Positions 35,365 through 43,071 of a DNA stretch of 43,071 nucleotides are shown piece by piece. A program made the translations under genes and the position numbers. The stretch spans positions 1-43,071 of the forward strand of contig LNBX01000005.1 in the NCBI GenBank assembly GCA_001567275.1. The letters run 5' to 3'. The notes below the pieces were generated by a model. It did no database searches. It saw only the letters and a program-made list of their open reading frames with translations, and was not told the origin of the DNA. The stretch comes from Bacteroidetes bacterium OLB10. GTDB taxonomy: Bacteria; Bacteroidota; Bacteroidia; AKYH767-A; OLB10. Each line of letters begins with the position of its first letter. The stretch's first letter is position 1.

Positions 35365-35910
35365 TCAGGAAGGATTTTCTAAAATTTTCTTCAGGTTATC
35401 AAGCCCTGTTTTCAAATCGCCTCCTACTGCTTTATCCATATCGAAAAACAAACCCATAATATTCATAGGATAAGGAAATGATCCTTTAAATCCCCACTTC
35501 ACTTTGGTTTGATTCTCAGAAACACTTTCGGTAATAAAATAAGCATCATCCTGCGCTTCGAAAGGTACTTTGAAACGGAGTTTTAAATCAATACGCTCAC
35601 CGTCTATAATGGCAGTAATTTCCTGTTCGCCTGCACCTACGTCCTTATTGTTGCTCTCCCATGCAGAAATAAATCCTACTGTTCCGTCAGTTCCCTGATA
35701 TGTTTTTTTCATGGCCGGATCCATCATTGACCATTTGCTGTAATGGTCCTGATTTTTGATAAACTTTATGTAATTGAAAACTTCTGCTTTGGGTTTGTTG
35801 ATGATGACTTCACGTTCTACTGCATAATCTTTCTTGACGAATAAAGCTACAATTAACGGGATTGCAATGATGATTGCAAGTACGACTAAAATCTTTTTCA
35901 GAATTCTCAT
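35365..35910 (-). CDS. SRPBCC-family protein with N-terminal membrane helix
   Basis: From the ATG at 35910 the product is 181 aa: a membrane helix (MRILKKILVVLAIIIAIPLIVALF), then 'YAVEREVIINKPKAEVFNYIKFIKNQDHYSKW', the usual polyketide-cyclase/START-like beginning, and 'WESNNKDVGAGEQEIT', 'KVKWGFKGSFPYPMNIMGLFFDMDKAVGGDLKTGLDNLKKILE'. These proteins hold a hydrophobic cavity; ligand unknown. The longer frame (to 36006) adds 32 residues without family similarity, so I reject that start. Confidence 0.88.
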   Translation of the reverse strand: MRILKKILVVLAIIIAIPLIVALFVKKDYAVEREVIINKPKAEVFNYIKFIKNQDHYSKWSMMDPAMKKTYQGTDGTVGFISAWESNNKDVGAGEQEITAIIDGERIDLKLRFKVPFEAQDDAYFITESVSENQTKVKWGFKGSFPYPMNIMGLFFDMDKAVGGDLKTGLDNLKKILENPS

Positions 35911-36073
35911 TATTTCAAGTTTTAAATTTTTATCAGGTAAAGTTAGATGATTGCAAATTACATTTCGGCAGAGGTTGAAACTGAAATGCAAAGATTCATA
36001 CAGCAATCAGATTTTTGCAGATAACCATTGAATAATTTTTTGCTACACATATTGTAGTTGATATGGTTTGGCT

Positions 36074-36469
36074 TCATTTATCTATATCAGATGTTTTGTT
36101 CTGTTTGTTTAGATACCTCAGCGTGTAAATTGCTGTTGCAATAAACGGTATGGTTGAAATCAGGATTTTAAAGTTCTTACTAATGATACCAATAAAAAAC
36201 ATCAATCCTATCAGCAACCCTATACAAACAATACCTGCATAAATCATTCGCTTATGTGGACTCCTCTGAAATAATGTTATCATAAGTGAAATTTGTCCTA
36301 TGAGCGGAATTAACGTAAAAGGATGTATGACTGACTGAGTGTCAGTAAAAAGTTTAGAAAATACCTCATACTCTGCTTCAAATAAAAAAGAGTGGTTTTC
36401 TTTCCCCCACTCCAGATAACCAAACAAAGAAAAAAGTATCAACAGCGCACTTAATATTTTAGCTTTCAT
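36074..36469 (-). CDS. Four-helix membrane protein, unknown function
   Basis: From ATG 36469 the product is 131 aa with helices at about 4-17 (ILSALLILFSLFGYLEW), 41-60 (FTLIPLIGQISLMITLF), 70-92 and 96-115 (ILISTIPFIATAIYTL). 'YLEWGKENHSFLFEAEYEVF' is a polar loop after the first helix. I do not recognise a named family. The longer frame to 36544 lacks support. The gap to the next gene (about 240 bases) shows nothing else. Confidence 0.7.
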   Translation of the reverse strand: MKAKILSALLILFSLFGYLEWGKENHSFLFEAEYEVFSKLFTDTQSVIHPFTLIPLIGQISLMITLFQRSPHKRMIYAGIVCIGLLIGLMFFIGIISKNFKILISTIPFIATAIYTLRYLNKQNKTSDIDK

Positions 36470-36705
36470 TGTAATATTATGTTTTCTTATGATAATGCTT
36501 AACGGCAAAGACAGAAGTTTATTTATTACGCACCTGTTTATCAAAAATAATTAGTGAACACTATTTTTGTAATTGCTTTGAAGTTGTAGCCAACAACAAA
36601 CTGATTATTTTATGCATAACATCTTTATGTCATCTGGTTACAATTTGCAAAGAGAAAAAATTAAATATCTGACAATATATAGCTTCATAATAAAAGTTTT
36701 TAAAT

Positions 36706-37161
36706 ATGATAAAGAATATTTTTGATAAGCCGGTTGTTGATGAAGTGATAAACAGAATTAACAATTTAACTACTGACTCTAAACCACTTTGGGGAAAAAT
36801 GTCGGTGAGTCAAATGTTGGCTCACTGCTGTGTTACCTATGAATTTATTTATGAAAACAAACATCCGGTACCTGGAACATTTAAAAAAATTTTGTTGAAA
36901 CTATTCGTTAAAAACACTGTTGTGAGCGACAAGCCGTACAAACGCAACAACCCAACAGCCCCTGAGTTTCTCATTCGTGACAATAAAAATTTTGAAACAG
37001 AGAAAAAAAGGCTGATAGATTTTATAGAAAGAACATATATGCTGGGTGCTGCACACTTTGAAAATAAAGAATCACGATCTTTTGGCAAACTTTCGCTTAA
37101 CGAGTGGAACAATATGTTTTATAAACATCTGGATCATCACCTGGGTCAGTTTGGGGTTTAA
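36706..37161 (+). CDS. DUF1569 (DinB-like) protein
   Basis: The 151-aa product fits the DUF1569 branch of the DinB/YfiT four-helix fold: 'KPLWGKMSVSQMLAHCCVTYEF' (His 45 region), 'SRSFGKLSLNEWNNMFYKHLDHHLGQFG' with the metal-site His residues. The fold often binds a divalent metal and transfers thiols, but the role of this branch is unknown. The start at 36706 gives the usual length. Ends five bases before a strong bidirectional terminator. Confidence 0.88.
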   Translation: MIKNIFDKPVVDEVINRINNLTTDSKPLWGKMSVSQMLAHCCVTYEFIYENKHPVPGTFKKILLKLFVKNTVVSDKPYKRNNPTAPEFLIRDNKNFETEKKRLIDFIERTYMLGAAHFENKESRSFGKLSLNEWNNMFYKHLDHHLGQFGV

Positions 37162-37166
37162 ATTAA

Positions 37167-37197
37167 AAAGCCCTGTATGAAAATTATACAGGGCTTT
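37167..37197. terminator. Bidirectional terminator between convergent genes
   Basis: A perfect 12-bp stem (AAAGCCCTGTAT at 37167-37178 with its complement at 37186-37197). It has T-rich sequence on both outer sides, so it serves the DUF1569 gene and the T9SS-cargo gene. Confidence 0.88.
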
Positions 37198-37216
37198 CGG
37201 TTTTTATTTGCTGTTT

Positions 37217-38863
37217 TTATTGAATCACTAATTTACGGTAACTGCTTTGAATTCCATTTGTCACTCTTATCAAATAAATTCCGGGAGCATAATCTCCGAT
37301 GCTGACGGAAACCTCTCTATTGTTTTTTACTTCAATGCTGTATAGTAATTTACCCTGCATATCCCATAAGGAAAGCGTAGTGTTTGCAGTCTGTTGATTC
37401 TCGTCAAAATGTATTGTCACATCATCAGAGGCCGGATTTGGGAACACTGAAAAATTATTACCTGCAACATCAGGTTCGTTTATATTTACCAACATTCCGT
37501 TGCTGCAAAGCTTTGCTCCGAAAAGATTTCCATTTGAGTTATCCATCCAGAATACCGCATTGCAACCATTGGCATCATCTACAGGTCTGTTTACATCGTA
37601 TGGTAAAAATGCACTGTTTCCGGATGCCATTACCTTTCCATTGTCGCTCCAAGTAAGTGAGCCATTGCTTCTGATACGCTGTCCTGCTACTTTCCATTCT
37701 CCTGTAACATCGTTAAAATTATAATTACAAAACACCGAACCGCTGTCGCTTATTGCTACTTTTGGGTAAGAGTAATAACCATTGCACACAGCTGTTTGCA
37801 CACCGTTGGCTGTCCACTGTGCAGCACCGGAAGTATTATATTTTTGAGTATAAATGGTGCTCTGCCCCGAAATGCGGTTATCCAACCAGGCAATAAACAA
37901 GTTGTTGTTATTATATACTGATGTCATTCGGCTTTGTGTTGTGTTTGCCAATGATACTGTTTGTTTAATGTTTGGTGTCCATACAAAATTACCTGATGAA
38001 TTCATCTTGGTAAGAGAAACTCTGCTATTTGCGCTTTCCCACACAAAATAAATATTGCCATTATTGTCTGCCATCAAATTATGTGTGCCGCCAGCTCCAT
38101 TGGACGATACTCCCTGCGAAACATCTACCGGTGCGGGCCACTGTGCAACACTTTGCATATTATACTTCTGAATATAAATTCCGGACCCAAGGCCATTACC
38201 TTGCGAAATGGAATAAAAAGTGTTTTGTAAACCGGCTTTTGTATAGAAAACATATCCCGGCAATGACTGTGTTTTGGGTGATGCCCATTGCAATACTCCG
38301 TTAAAATCAATTCGGTGGAACTGAATGCCTGATAGACCTCCAAAATAGTTTACGCTGTAATTGATAAATGCTCCTGAATCATTGGGAATAGCTCTAATAC
38401 CATAGTCTTCTATTGACAATATAGGGCTTACACCTCCTGTAGCAATAAGAGTGGGCTGTGTCCACAAATTGTTACCACTGTAATTAATTTTTTTGCAAAA
38501 CAATGAATCACCAAAAGATGCAGGCGCCTGACGCCAAGTAACCAAAATACCTCCGTCAAACAATGTGCATTGATATCCTACTACTGATTGGGTAACTGAC
38601 GACACGATTAATTTACCGCCTGCTGTCCATTGTGGGTTGCCGTCATCATCAAACCGTTGCCCGTAAAGTTTAAACTGACCACCGCTTGGTTTAGCTCTCC
38701 AGAATGCAAAATATCCATTGGTTGGGTGTTTAATAATCTGCATTTGTTCTATACTGCCGGTGATGGAACAAAAGTTCATTGGTTGCAAAGTGTCGATACT
38801 GAATTGGGCTGATGCAGGAAGCATGGCGCACAGGCAAAAGATTAAGGTGTAGAGCTTTTTCAT
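37217..38863 (-). CDS. Secreted protein with T9SS type A sorting domain
   Basis: From the ATG at 38863 the product is 548 aa: a signal peptide (MKKLYTLIFCLCAMLPASAQ), a middle of repeated WD/beta-propeller-like blocks ('LYGQRFDDDGNPQWTAGGKLIV', 'IQKYNMQSVAQWPAPVDVS', 'YTQKYNTSGAAQWTANGVQT', 'AGQRIRSNGSLTWSDNGKVM') and a C-terminal T9SS sorting domain ('FSVFPNPASDDVTIHF', 'LSLWDMQGKLLYS', 'GIYLIRVTNGIQSSYRKLVIQ'). It is therefore exported through the outer membrane by T9SS and likely anchored. Function of the propeller unknown. The longer frame to 38926 would add 21 residues before the signal peptide and is rejected. Confidence 0.93.
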   Translation of the reverse strand: MKKLYTLIFCLCAMLPASAQFSIDTLQPMNFCSITGSIEQMQIIKHPTNGYFAFWRAKPSGGQFKLYGQRFDDDGNPQWTAGGKLIVSSVTQSVVGYQCTLFDGGILVTWRQAPASFGDSLFCKKINYSGNNLWTQPTLIATGGVSPILSIEDYGIRAIPNDSGAFINYSVNYFGGLSGIQFHRIDFNGVLQWASPKTQSLPGYVFYTKAGLQNTFYSISQGNGLGSGIYIQKYNMQSVAQWPAPVDVSQGVSSNGAGGTHNLMADNNGNIYFVWESANSRVSLTKMNSSGNFVWTPNIKQTVSLANTTQSRMTSVYNNNNLFIAWLDNRISGQSTIYTQKYNTSGAAQWTANGVQTAVCNGYYSYPKVAISDSGSVFCNYNFNDVTGEWKVAGQRIRSNGSLTWSDNGKVMASGNSAFLPYDVNRPVDDANGCNAVFWMDNSNGNLFGAKLCSNGMLVNINEPDVAGNNFSVFPNPASDDVTIHFDENQQTANTTLSLWDMQGKLLYSIEVKNNREVSVSIGDYAPGIYLIRVTNGIQSSYRKLVIQ

Positions 38864-38889
38864 TTTCTGAAGTTTTTGATTTATGGTGT

Positions 38890-38917
38890 CAAATGTAAAT
38901 TCAACTTCTGTGTGCAA
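38890..38917 (-). promoter_or_regulatory. Candidate promoter of the T9SS-cargo gene
   Basis: TACATTTG (38890-38897, minus strand) matches TAnnTTTG, with TTG (38915-38917) 17 bases upstream. The box is 26 bases upstream of the ATG at 38863, which supports that start. Confidence 0.6.
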
Positions 38918-39007
38918 CAACACCAACTTAGTAAGCGGTATGCTTCATTTATTAAATGGTAAACAGGATATTTTTTTCAGGTGTAATATTGTACTATTGT
39001 AACTGAA

Positions 39008-41896
39008 ATGGATAAAAAATATTTACTTCTCTTATTTATTATTCTCCATGTTTGGTCTGCAAGCTTTGCTCAGGATCCTTCAAAATTGAATGAAAACTTC
39101 AGTGAGTTATTTGATGCTAAGAACGATTCTGATAAAGTTGATGCTTACAGTCATCTGGGTTTTAATTTCAGCCTGCTGAATCCCGACAGTGGAATTTATT
39201 TCTCAAAAAAAGGATTAGAGCTGGCCCGGAAAATAAATTATGTTAAAGGTATTGGTGATTGTTACAACAGCTTAGGCTGGTGTTACTCCAAGAAGGGAAT
39301 GAATAATGAGGCAGGCAAATATCTTGAACAGGCTAAAATCTATTTTGAAAAAACGGGCAATAATTGCTATGTAAGTGTAGCAGTGGGCAACATCGGGAAT
39401 TTATATTTCAACCAGAACCGATATGCCGAAGCTCTTGAAAATTTTCTCAGAAGTGTAGAACTCAGCAAAAATTGTCCGGATAAAGGATTTAAATCATCAA
39501 AACTATATGCCATAGGAGCAGTTTACAATTCGCAGAAAGAGTATAAGAAAGCTATTGCCTGGTTCAGGGAAGCCAATGTGTTTAACTTCGCCAATGCCGA
39601 TACCGTAAAAATGGCTGAATGTATCAACGGTATTGGCAATGCATGGCTTGGGCTTCAGCAGTATGACAGCGCAATGTTTTATTTCCATCAGTCGGTGAAG
39701 CTTTTTGAAGATAACAACAATCTGAACGGTATAGCTTATTCCAATGAAAGCATTGGCGGTGTTTATCAGGAACAGAAAAATTATACCAAGGCTCTGGAGC
39801 ATTACGAAATAGCTTTAAAAAATTTCAGAGCACTGAACAGTCGTAATGATGAATGTTATGAGCTTATAACCATTGGCGAAACGTATGAACAAAAAGGAGA
39901 TCTTAAAGCAGCTATCTTATGCCAGCAGCGTGCATTGCAAATTGCTGACAGCAACAGTTATTTATCGCTGAAACAAAAAGCGCTCACCTCGCTCAGCCGT
40001 TTGTCTGCTGCAAAAAACGATTATAAAAGTGCTTACGAATATTTCAGGCAGGCATCGGCAGTAAACGACAGCCTGGGGTTGCAACAGCAACAGATAAAAC
40101 TGAATGAACTTAAAACAAAATTTGAAACCGAACAAAAGGACAAAGAGATAGCGCTGATAAAAAAAGATAAGGAACTGCAGGAAGCAATGGCGCTTAAACA
40201 ACGTCAGCTTAAAAATATATTTATTGCCGGAGCAGTGGTGCTTCTGTTTATTGCACTGGGAATTTATAACCGTTATAACATCAAACGAAAAGCGGAAATT
40301 CAGCTTACGCAAAAAAATAAACTGATACAGGAAGAAAAAGAACGCGCGAAACAAAGCGAAGAATTCAAACAACAGTTTCTGGCTAACATGAGTCATGAAA
40401 TACGCACTCCGCTGAATGCCATCTGCGGAATGACGGAGCTTCTGAGCGAAGAAGAACTTTCGGAACAACAGAAAAAATATATTGATGTTATCAGCGCTTC
40501 TGCTGCAGGTTTGCTCAGCATTATTAACGATGTGCTTGATTTATCGAAGGTGGAAGCAGGAAAACTGGAGCTTGAAAAAATACCTGTTGACATAAGAAAA
40601 CTCACACAGGAAGTTTACAACGCTTTTGAATACCGTGCAGGACAAAAAAATATTTCTTTTGCCACAGATGTTGATGCAGGAGTTCCGCAGGTGATACGCT
40701 CTGATGCTTTCCGCATCAGGCAAATACTGGTAAACCTGCTTGGCAATGCCTTTAAGTTTACTGAAAAAGGAAGTGTGCAACTGACTGTTAAATCATCTCC
40801 ACTACAAAACCATTCAGACAATAGGATATTGATTTCGTTTTCTGTTGCCGACACGGGGATTGGAATTTTACCTGAGAATCAGGAAAAAATTTTCGAATCG
40901 TTTATTCAGTCCGACACCGGTACTGCGCGATTGTATGGCGGAACGGGATTGGGGTTGAATATCTCAAAAAATTTGGCCACACTGTTTGGAGGAACCATTA
41001 CGCTTGACAGCACTCCGGGCAAGGGAAGTGTATTTACTTTTTCGATGCCCTGCGAAGTATTTACTGCATCTGAAAGCGAACAACCAACTAATCATGCAGC
41101 AACGGTGGCTGATTTAAAAAAAGAAATCCATGTGCTGCTTATTGAAGACAATGTTTATAACCGAATGTTGGCAACAGATGCACTTGAGAAGAAAATTGAA
41201 AACATTAAAATAAATGTATTTGAAAATGGCAGGCAGGCATTAGCGTTTATGCAAACTCAGAATCGTGAAATTGCATACGACACGGTGATACTTCTTGACG
41301 TACAAATGCCCGACATGGATGGATATGAAGTAGCAAGGCAGATTAGAAACAATGCATCCAATCCATTTTGTGCAACACCAATTATTGCCGTTACGGCCAA
41401 TGCTTTTAAGGAAGATATAGAGCGTTGCAAGGCTGCCGGTATGAATGATGTAATTGCCAAACCGTACAAAACAAATGTGCTGGTGCAGGCGGTATTGAAA
41501 TATGCAGGGCAAACGGCCACGTCTACGATTGAGCAAACAACAGCTGTTGACTACAAACAGGAAATAACAAATATTGATTACCTGTATGAGTTTACGGGAG
41601 GCGATATGGATGAAGTGAAAAAATATGCAGAAATTTTCAGAGAAGCTATACCGCAAAGAATAGAGGAAGCTGAAAAACTTTTGCGCAACGGTGAATCCGA
41701 TGCTGTTATACGCATACTTCACAGCATTAAACCCATGATTGTGTCTTTTGGATTGACGGACTGCGAAACCATCATTACCCATCTGGAGCAGAACAGGAAA
41801 AACATAAAACCTAATCAGCTGTTACCGGACTTTATAAAAATCAGAAAACAAAGCCTTGCTGCTGTTGATGAATTGAGCAGAAATTTTAATATTTGA
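39008..41896 (+). CDS. TPR-sensor hybrid histidine kinase with REC and HPt domains
   Basis: Membrane sensor kinase of 962 aa. Order: signal peptide (ending SASFAQ), tetratricopeptide repeats (about 30-365, e.g. 'ALENFLRSVELSKN', 'ALEHYEIALKNFRALN'), a membrane helix (IFIAGAVVLLFIALGIYN), HisKA with His 463 (NMSHEIRTPLNA), HATPase with 'NLLGNAFKFTEKG', 'DTGIGI' and 'YGGTGLGLNIS', a receiver with Asp 764 (LLDVQMPDMDG) and a C-terminal HPt with His 905 (LHSIKPM). A full internal phosphorelay is thus present. The LytTR regulator follows at once, and its first possible codon overlaps the stop. Confidence 0.95.
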   Translation: MDKKYLLLLFIILHVWSASFAQDPSKLNENFSELFDAKNDSDKVDAYSHLGFNFSLLNPDSGIYFSKKGLELARKINYVKGIGDCYNSLGWCYSKKGMNNEAGKYLEQAKIYFEKTGNNCYVSVAVGNIGNLYFNQNRYAEALENFLRSVELSKNCPDKGFKSSKLYAIGAVYNSQKEYKKAIAWFREANVFNFANADTVKMAECINGIGNAWLGLQQYDSAMFYFHQSVKLFEDNNNLNGIAYSNESIGGVYQEQKNYTKALEHYEIALKNFRALNSRNDECYELITIGETYEQKGDLKAAILCQQRALQIADSNSYLSLKQKALTSLSRLSAAKNDYKSAYEYFRQASAVNDSLGLQQQQIKLNELKTKFETEQKDKEIALIKKDKELQEAMALKQRQLKNIFIAGAVVLLFIALGIYNRYNIKRKAEIQLTQKNKLIQEEKERAKQSEEFKQQFLANMSHEIRTPLNAICGMTELLSEEELSEQQKKYIDVISASAAGLLSIINDVLDLSKVEAGKLELEKIPVDIRKLTQEVYNAFEYRAGQKNISFATDVDAGVPQVIRSDAFRIRQILVNLLGNAFKFTEKGSVQLTVKSSPLQNHSDNRILISFSVADTGIGILPENQEKIFESFIQSDTGTARLYGGTGLGLNISKNLATLFGGTITLDSTPGKGSVFTFSMPCEVFTASESEQPTNHAATVADLKKEIHVLLIEDNVYNRMLATDALEKKIENIKINVFENGRQALAFMQTQNREIAYDTVILLDVQMPDMDGYEVARQIRNNASNPFCATPIIAVTANAFKEDIERCKAAGMNDVIAKPYKTNVLVQAVLKYAGQTATSTIEQTTAVDYKQEITNIDYLYEFTGGDMDEVKKYAEIFREAIPQRIEEAEKLLRNGESDAVIRILHSIKPMIVSFGLTDCETIITHLEQNRKNIKPNQLLPDFIKIRKQSLAAVDELSRNFNI

Positions 41897-41910
41897 GTTT
41901 TCAAATTGAA

Positions 41911-42663
41911 ATGATAAAGGTTTTGATAGCGGAGGACGACTTGTTTGGGCGTGAGCAGGTGAAGTCTGTACTTCAGAAATCGTTTCCGCAAATAGAGATA
42001 GTGGCGGAAGCGGTAAACGGAACCGAAGCGGTGAGCCTTATTCATTATCATAAACCCGACCTGGTGTTTCTGGATATTGAAATGCCTCATAAAACAGGAT
42101 TTGAAGTATTGGAAAGTGTGAACGAACCGGATTTTGAAGTGGTGTTTATTACAGCATTTGATCATTATGCGCTGAGGGCTATAAAATTTTCGGCATTAGA
42201 TTATTTGCTGAAACCGCTGAACCGCGAAGAGTTTATAAAAGCAGTTGAAAAATTTATTGAGAAACAAAAATTCAATTACGACAAAAAAAGTCTGATAAAA
42301 AATTTTATACAGAATATTAAGACCGTCACAACTGAAAATTTTAAACTGGCAGTGAACACTACGGGCAAAACTTATTTTTTGGACCCTGACTCCATCATCC
42401 GCTGCGAAGCTGACGGCAATTACACGCGCATATATGTGACGGGAAGTGCAGCCATTTTTACGGCACGAACATTAAAAGAGTTTGATGAGCTACTGCAAAG
42501 CCAGGGATTCATCAGGGTGCACCGCACACATTTGGTGAACAAGAAACATATACGCTCGCTGGGTAATGACAATCATGTGCAGCTGCACGACAACAGCTCA
42601 CTGGAGGTATCGCGGAGAAAACTTGCTGAAGTAAGAATGCTTTTAGGGCTGGCGAATAATTGA
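41911..42663 (+). CDS. LytTR-family response regulator
   Basis: Cytoplasmic DNA-binding regulator of 250 aa. Receiver domain: acidic pocket 'IAEDD', phospho-acceptor Asp 55 (LVFLDIEMP), 'VFITAFDHYALRAI', 'YLLKPL'. DNA-binding domain: 'TYFLDPDSIIRCEADGNYTRIYV', 'QGFIRVHRTHLVNKKHIRSL' and 'LEVSRRKLAEVRMLL', the LytTR pattern. The ATG at 41911 gives MIKVLIAEDD, the common start; a TTG at 41893 would overlap the kinase stop. It is most likely the output partner of the kinase just upstream, though hybrid kinases can also signal elsewhere. Confidence 0.95.
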   Translation: MIKVLIAEDDLFGREQVKSVLQKSFPQIEIVAEAVNGTEAVSLIHYHKPDLVFLDIEMPHKTGFEVLESVNEPDFEVVFITAFDHYALRAIKFSALDYLLKPLNREEFIKAVEKFIEKQKFNYDKKSLIKNFIQNIKTVTTENFKLAVNTTGKTYFLDPDSIIRCEADGNYTRIYVTGSAAIFTARTLKEFDELLQSQGFIRVHRTHLVNKKHIRSLGNDNHVQLHDNSSLEVSRRKLAEVRMLLGLANN

Positions 42664-42733
42664 AGTTTTTTTTTTGAGAAGCACGCAGTACTGCGGGATG
42701 CCGGGTGTTGGTGGACAAGGCGACAGTGACTCG

Positions 42734-42813
42734 TCCTGAAAAAAGTTTACAGTTTAATTGATTAATCCTGCTAATAGTTTACAGTTCATTTTTAGTCCTG
42801 AAAGTTGTTTACA
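42734..42813 (+). repeat. Three 18-bp direct repeats, 30-32 bp apart
   Basis: Copies start at 42734, 42766 and 42796; consensus TCCTGNNNNNNGTTTACA, each 18 bp. On the minus strand they read TGTAAAC..CAGGA. The spacing of about three helical turns fits an array of protein-binding sites. Confidence 0.8.
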
Positions 42814-42895
42814 ATTGTATTTTGTCTCCGATAGTAATTCTTCCATAATCTTTCTGTTTTTATTTTAGTTATAAGAATGATTTTTTTTGTCCATT

Positions 42896-42917
42896 GTTTA
42901 CACTTTTTTGTGTAAAC
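42896..42917. repeat. Palindrome GTTTACAC - 6 - GTGTAAAC
   Basis: A perfect 8-bp inverted repeat around six T. Its left arm shares GTTTACA with the three repeats upstream. Confidence 0.8.
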
Positions 42918-42949
42918 CTATTTTAGTACAAGGCAGTGTCACCTTGCTC

Positions 42950-42985
42950 GCGCGCACCCCTGCCCCTGAAGGGGTGACTGCGCGC
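42950..42985. repeat. GC-rich hairpin, copy 1
   Basis: Stem parts GCGCGC/GCGCGC and ACCCCT/AGGGGT. It contains the 16-base core CCCTGCCCCTGAAGGG that recurs exactly at 43045-43060. Confidence 0.75.
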
Positions 42986-43040
42986 TTTGGTGGACAAGTG
43001 TGTTGTCATTTTTTTGAATTGATTCGCATCGCTCGCTGCT

Positions 43041-43071
43041 CACCCCCTGCCCCTGAAGGGCTGACGTGCGC
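43041..43071. repeat. GC-rich hairpin motif, copy 2 (cut by window edge)
   Basis: Contains the same 16-base core CCCTGCCCCTGAAGGG (43045-43060) as copy 1, followed by CTGACGTGCGC. It looks like a dispersed palindromic intergenic repeat. Confidence 0.65.

Larger units (their letters stand above)
42664..43071. other. Gene-free repeat-rich region at the right edge
   Basis: About 400 bases without a plausible gene. It holds three spaced direct repeats, a palindrome and two copies of a GC-rich hairpin motif (listed separately), and the phrase TGGTGGACAAG twice (42709 and 42988 areas). It is more GC-rich and more repetitive than the rest of the window and continues past the edge. A mobile-element end is possible; no transposase is visible. 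Confidence 0.6.

Noticed and set aside
42734..42813. CRISPR array
   Set aside because: Repeats are only 18 bp with six variable bases inside, spaced by 12-14 bp, and no cas gene is present.

Overview
The window looks like a chromosomal segment from a member of the Bacteroidota, possibly an uncultured or metagenome-assembled lineage; I cannot place it more precisely. The signs are a fused SecDF, a type III glutamine synthetase, secreted proteins of the type IX secretion (T9SS) kind, many lipoproteins with a Cys-Lys/Arg-rich start, MbnP-family lipoproteins, LytTR signalling with TPR histidine kinases, and promoter boxes of the TAnnTTTG type instead of E. coli -10 boxes. There are no rRNA or tRNA genes, CRISPR arrays, transposase genes or phage genes that I can see. 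Most of the window is ordinary chromosomal backbone with a few accessory modules.

Layout. 1-2557: 5' part of a large secreted fibronectin-III-like surface protein (runs off the left edge). 2938-5923: a small orphan gene, glutamine synthetase III and tatA. 6058-8627: a co-directional module of two haem c lipoproteins, a frameshifted YceI-like protein and a DUF5777-like outer-membrane barrel. 8637-10235: a TPR sensor that keeps the phospho-acceptor His box but has no ATPase domain. 10489-15623: dps, secDF and a LolC/E-type permease. 15763-19216: three genes that make a nucleotide sugar (UDP-glucose to UDP-glucuronate to UDP-xylose) plus a PLP sugar aminotransferase. 19325-21612: two small unknown genes and an acyl-CoA mutase large subunit. 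21703-26312: an accessory, probably metal-related module of a Cys-containing small protein, an outer-membrane barrel, two MbnP-like lipoproteins, a di-haem MauG/MbnH-like peroxidase and a small lipoprotein. 26309-29671: nadE, a DoxX-like protein, a frameshifted secreted EEP nuclease and a small CSVC membrane protein. 29673-34464: the rimP-nusA-infB operon on the minus strand, with a terminator-like hairpin in its leader. 34596-38863: an exonuclease, SRPBCC, membrane and DUF1569 proteins and a T9SS cargo protein. 39008-42663: a hybrid histidine kinase overlapping its LytTR regulator region. 42664-43071: a gene-free, repeat-rich end.

Two points stand out. First, the 21.7-26.3 kb module pairs one di-haem MauG/MbnH-type enzyme with two MbnP-type candidate substrates, both with an HWGW motif; known MbnH oxidises a Trp in MbnP to kynurenine. 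Second, four single-base frame disruptions (yceI-like, EEP nuclease, and both ends of the essential infB) occur in homopolymers or a doublet. Because infB is essential, at least those two are best read as consensus sequence errors, and the other two may be as well; the EEP break also sits on a perfect A AAA AAA slippery heptamer that would restore the frame.
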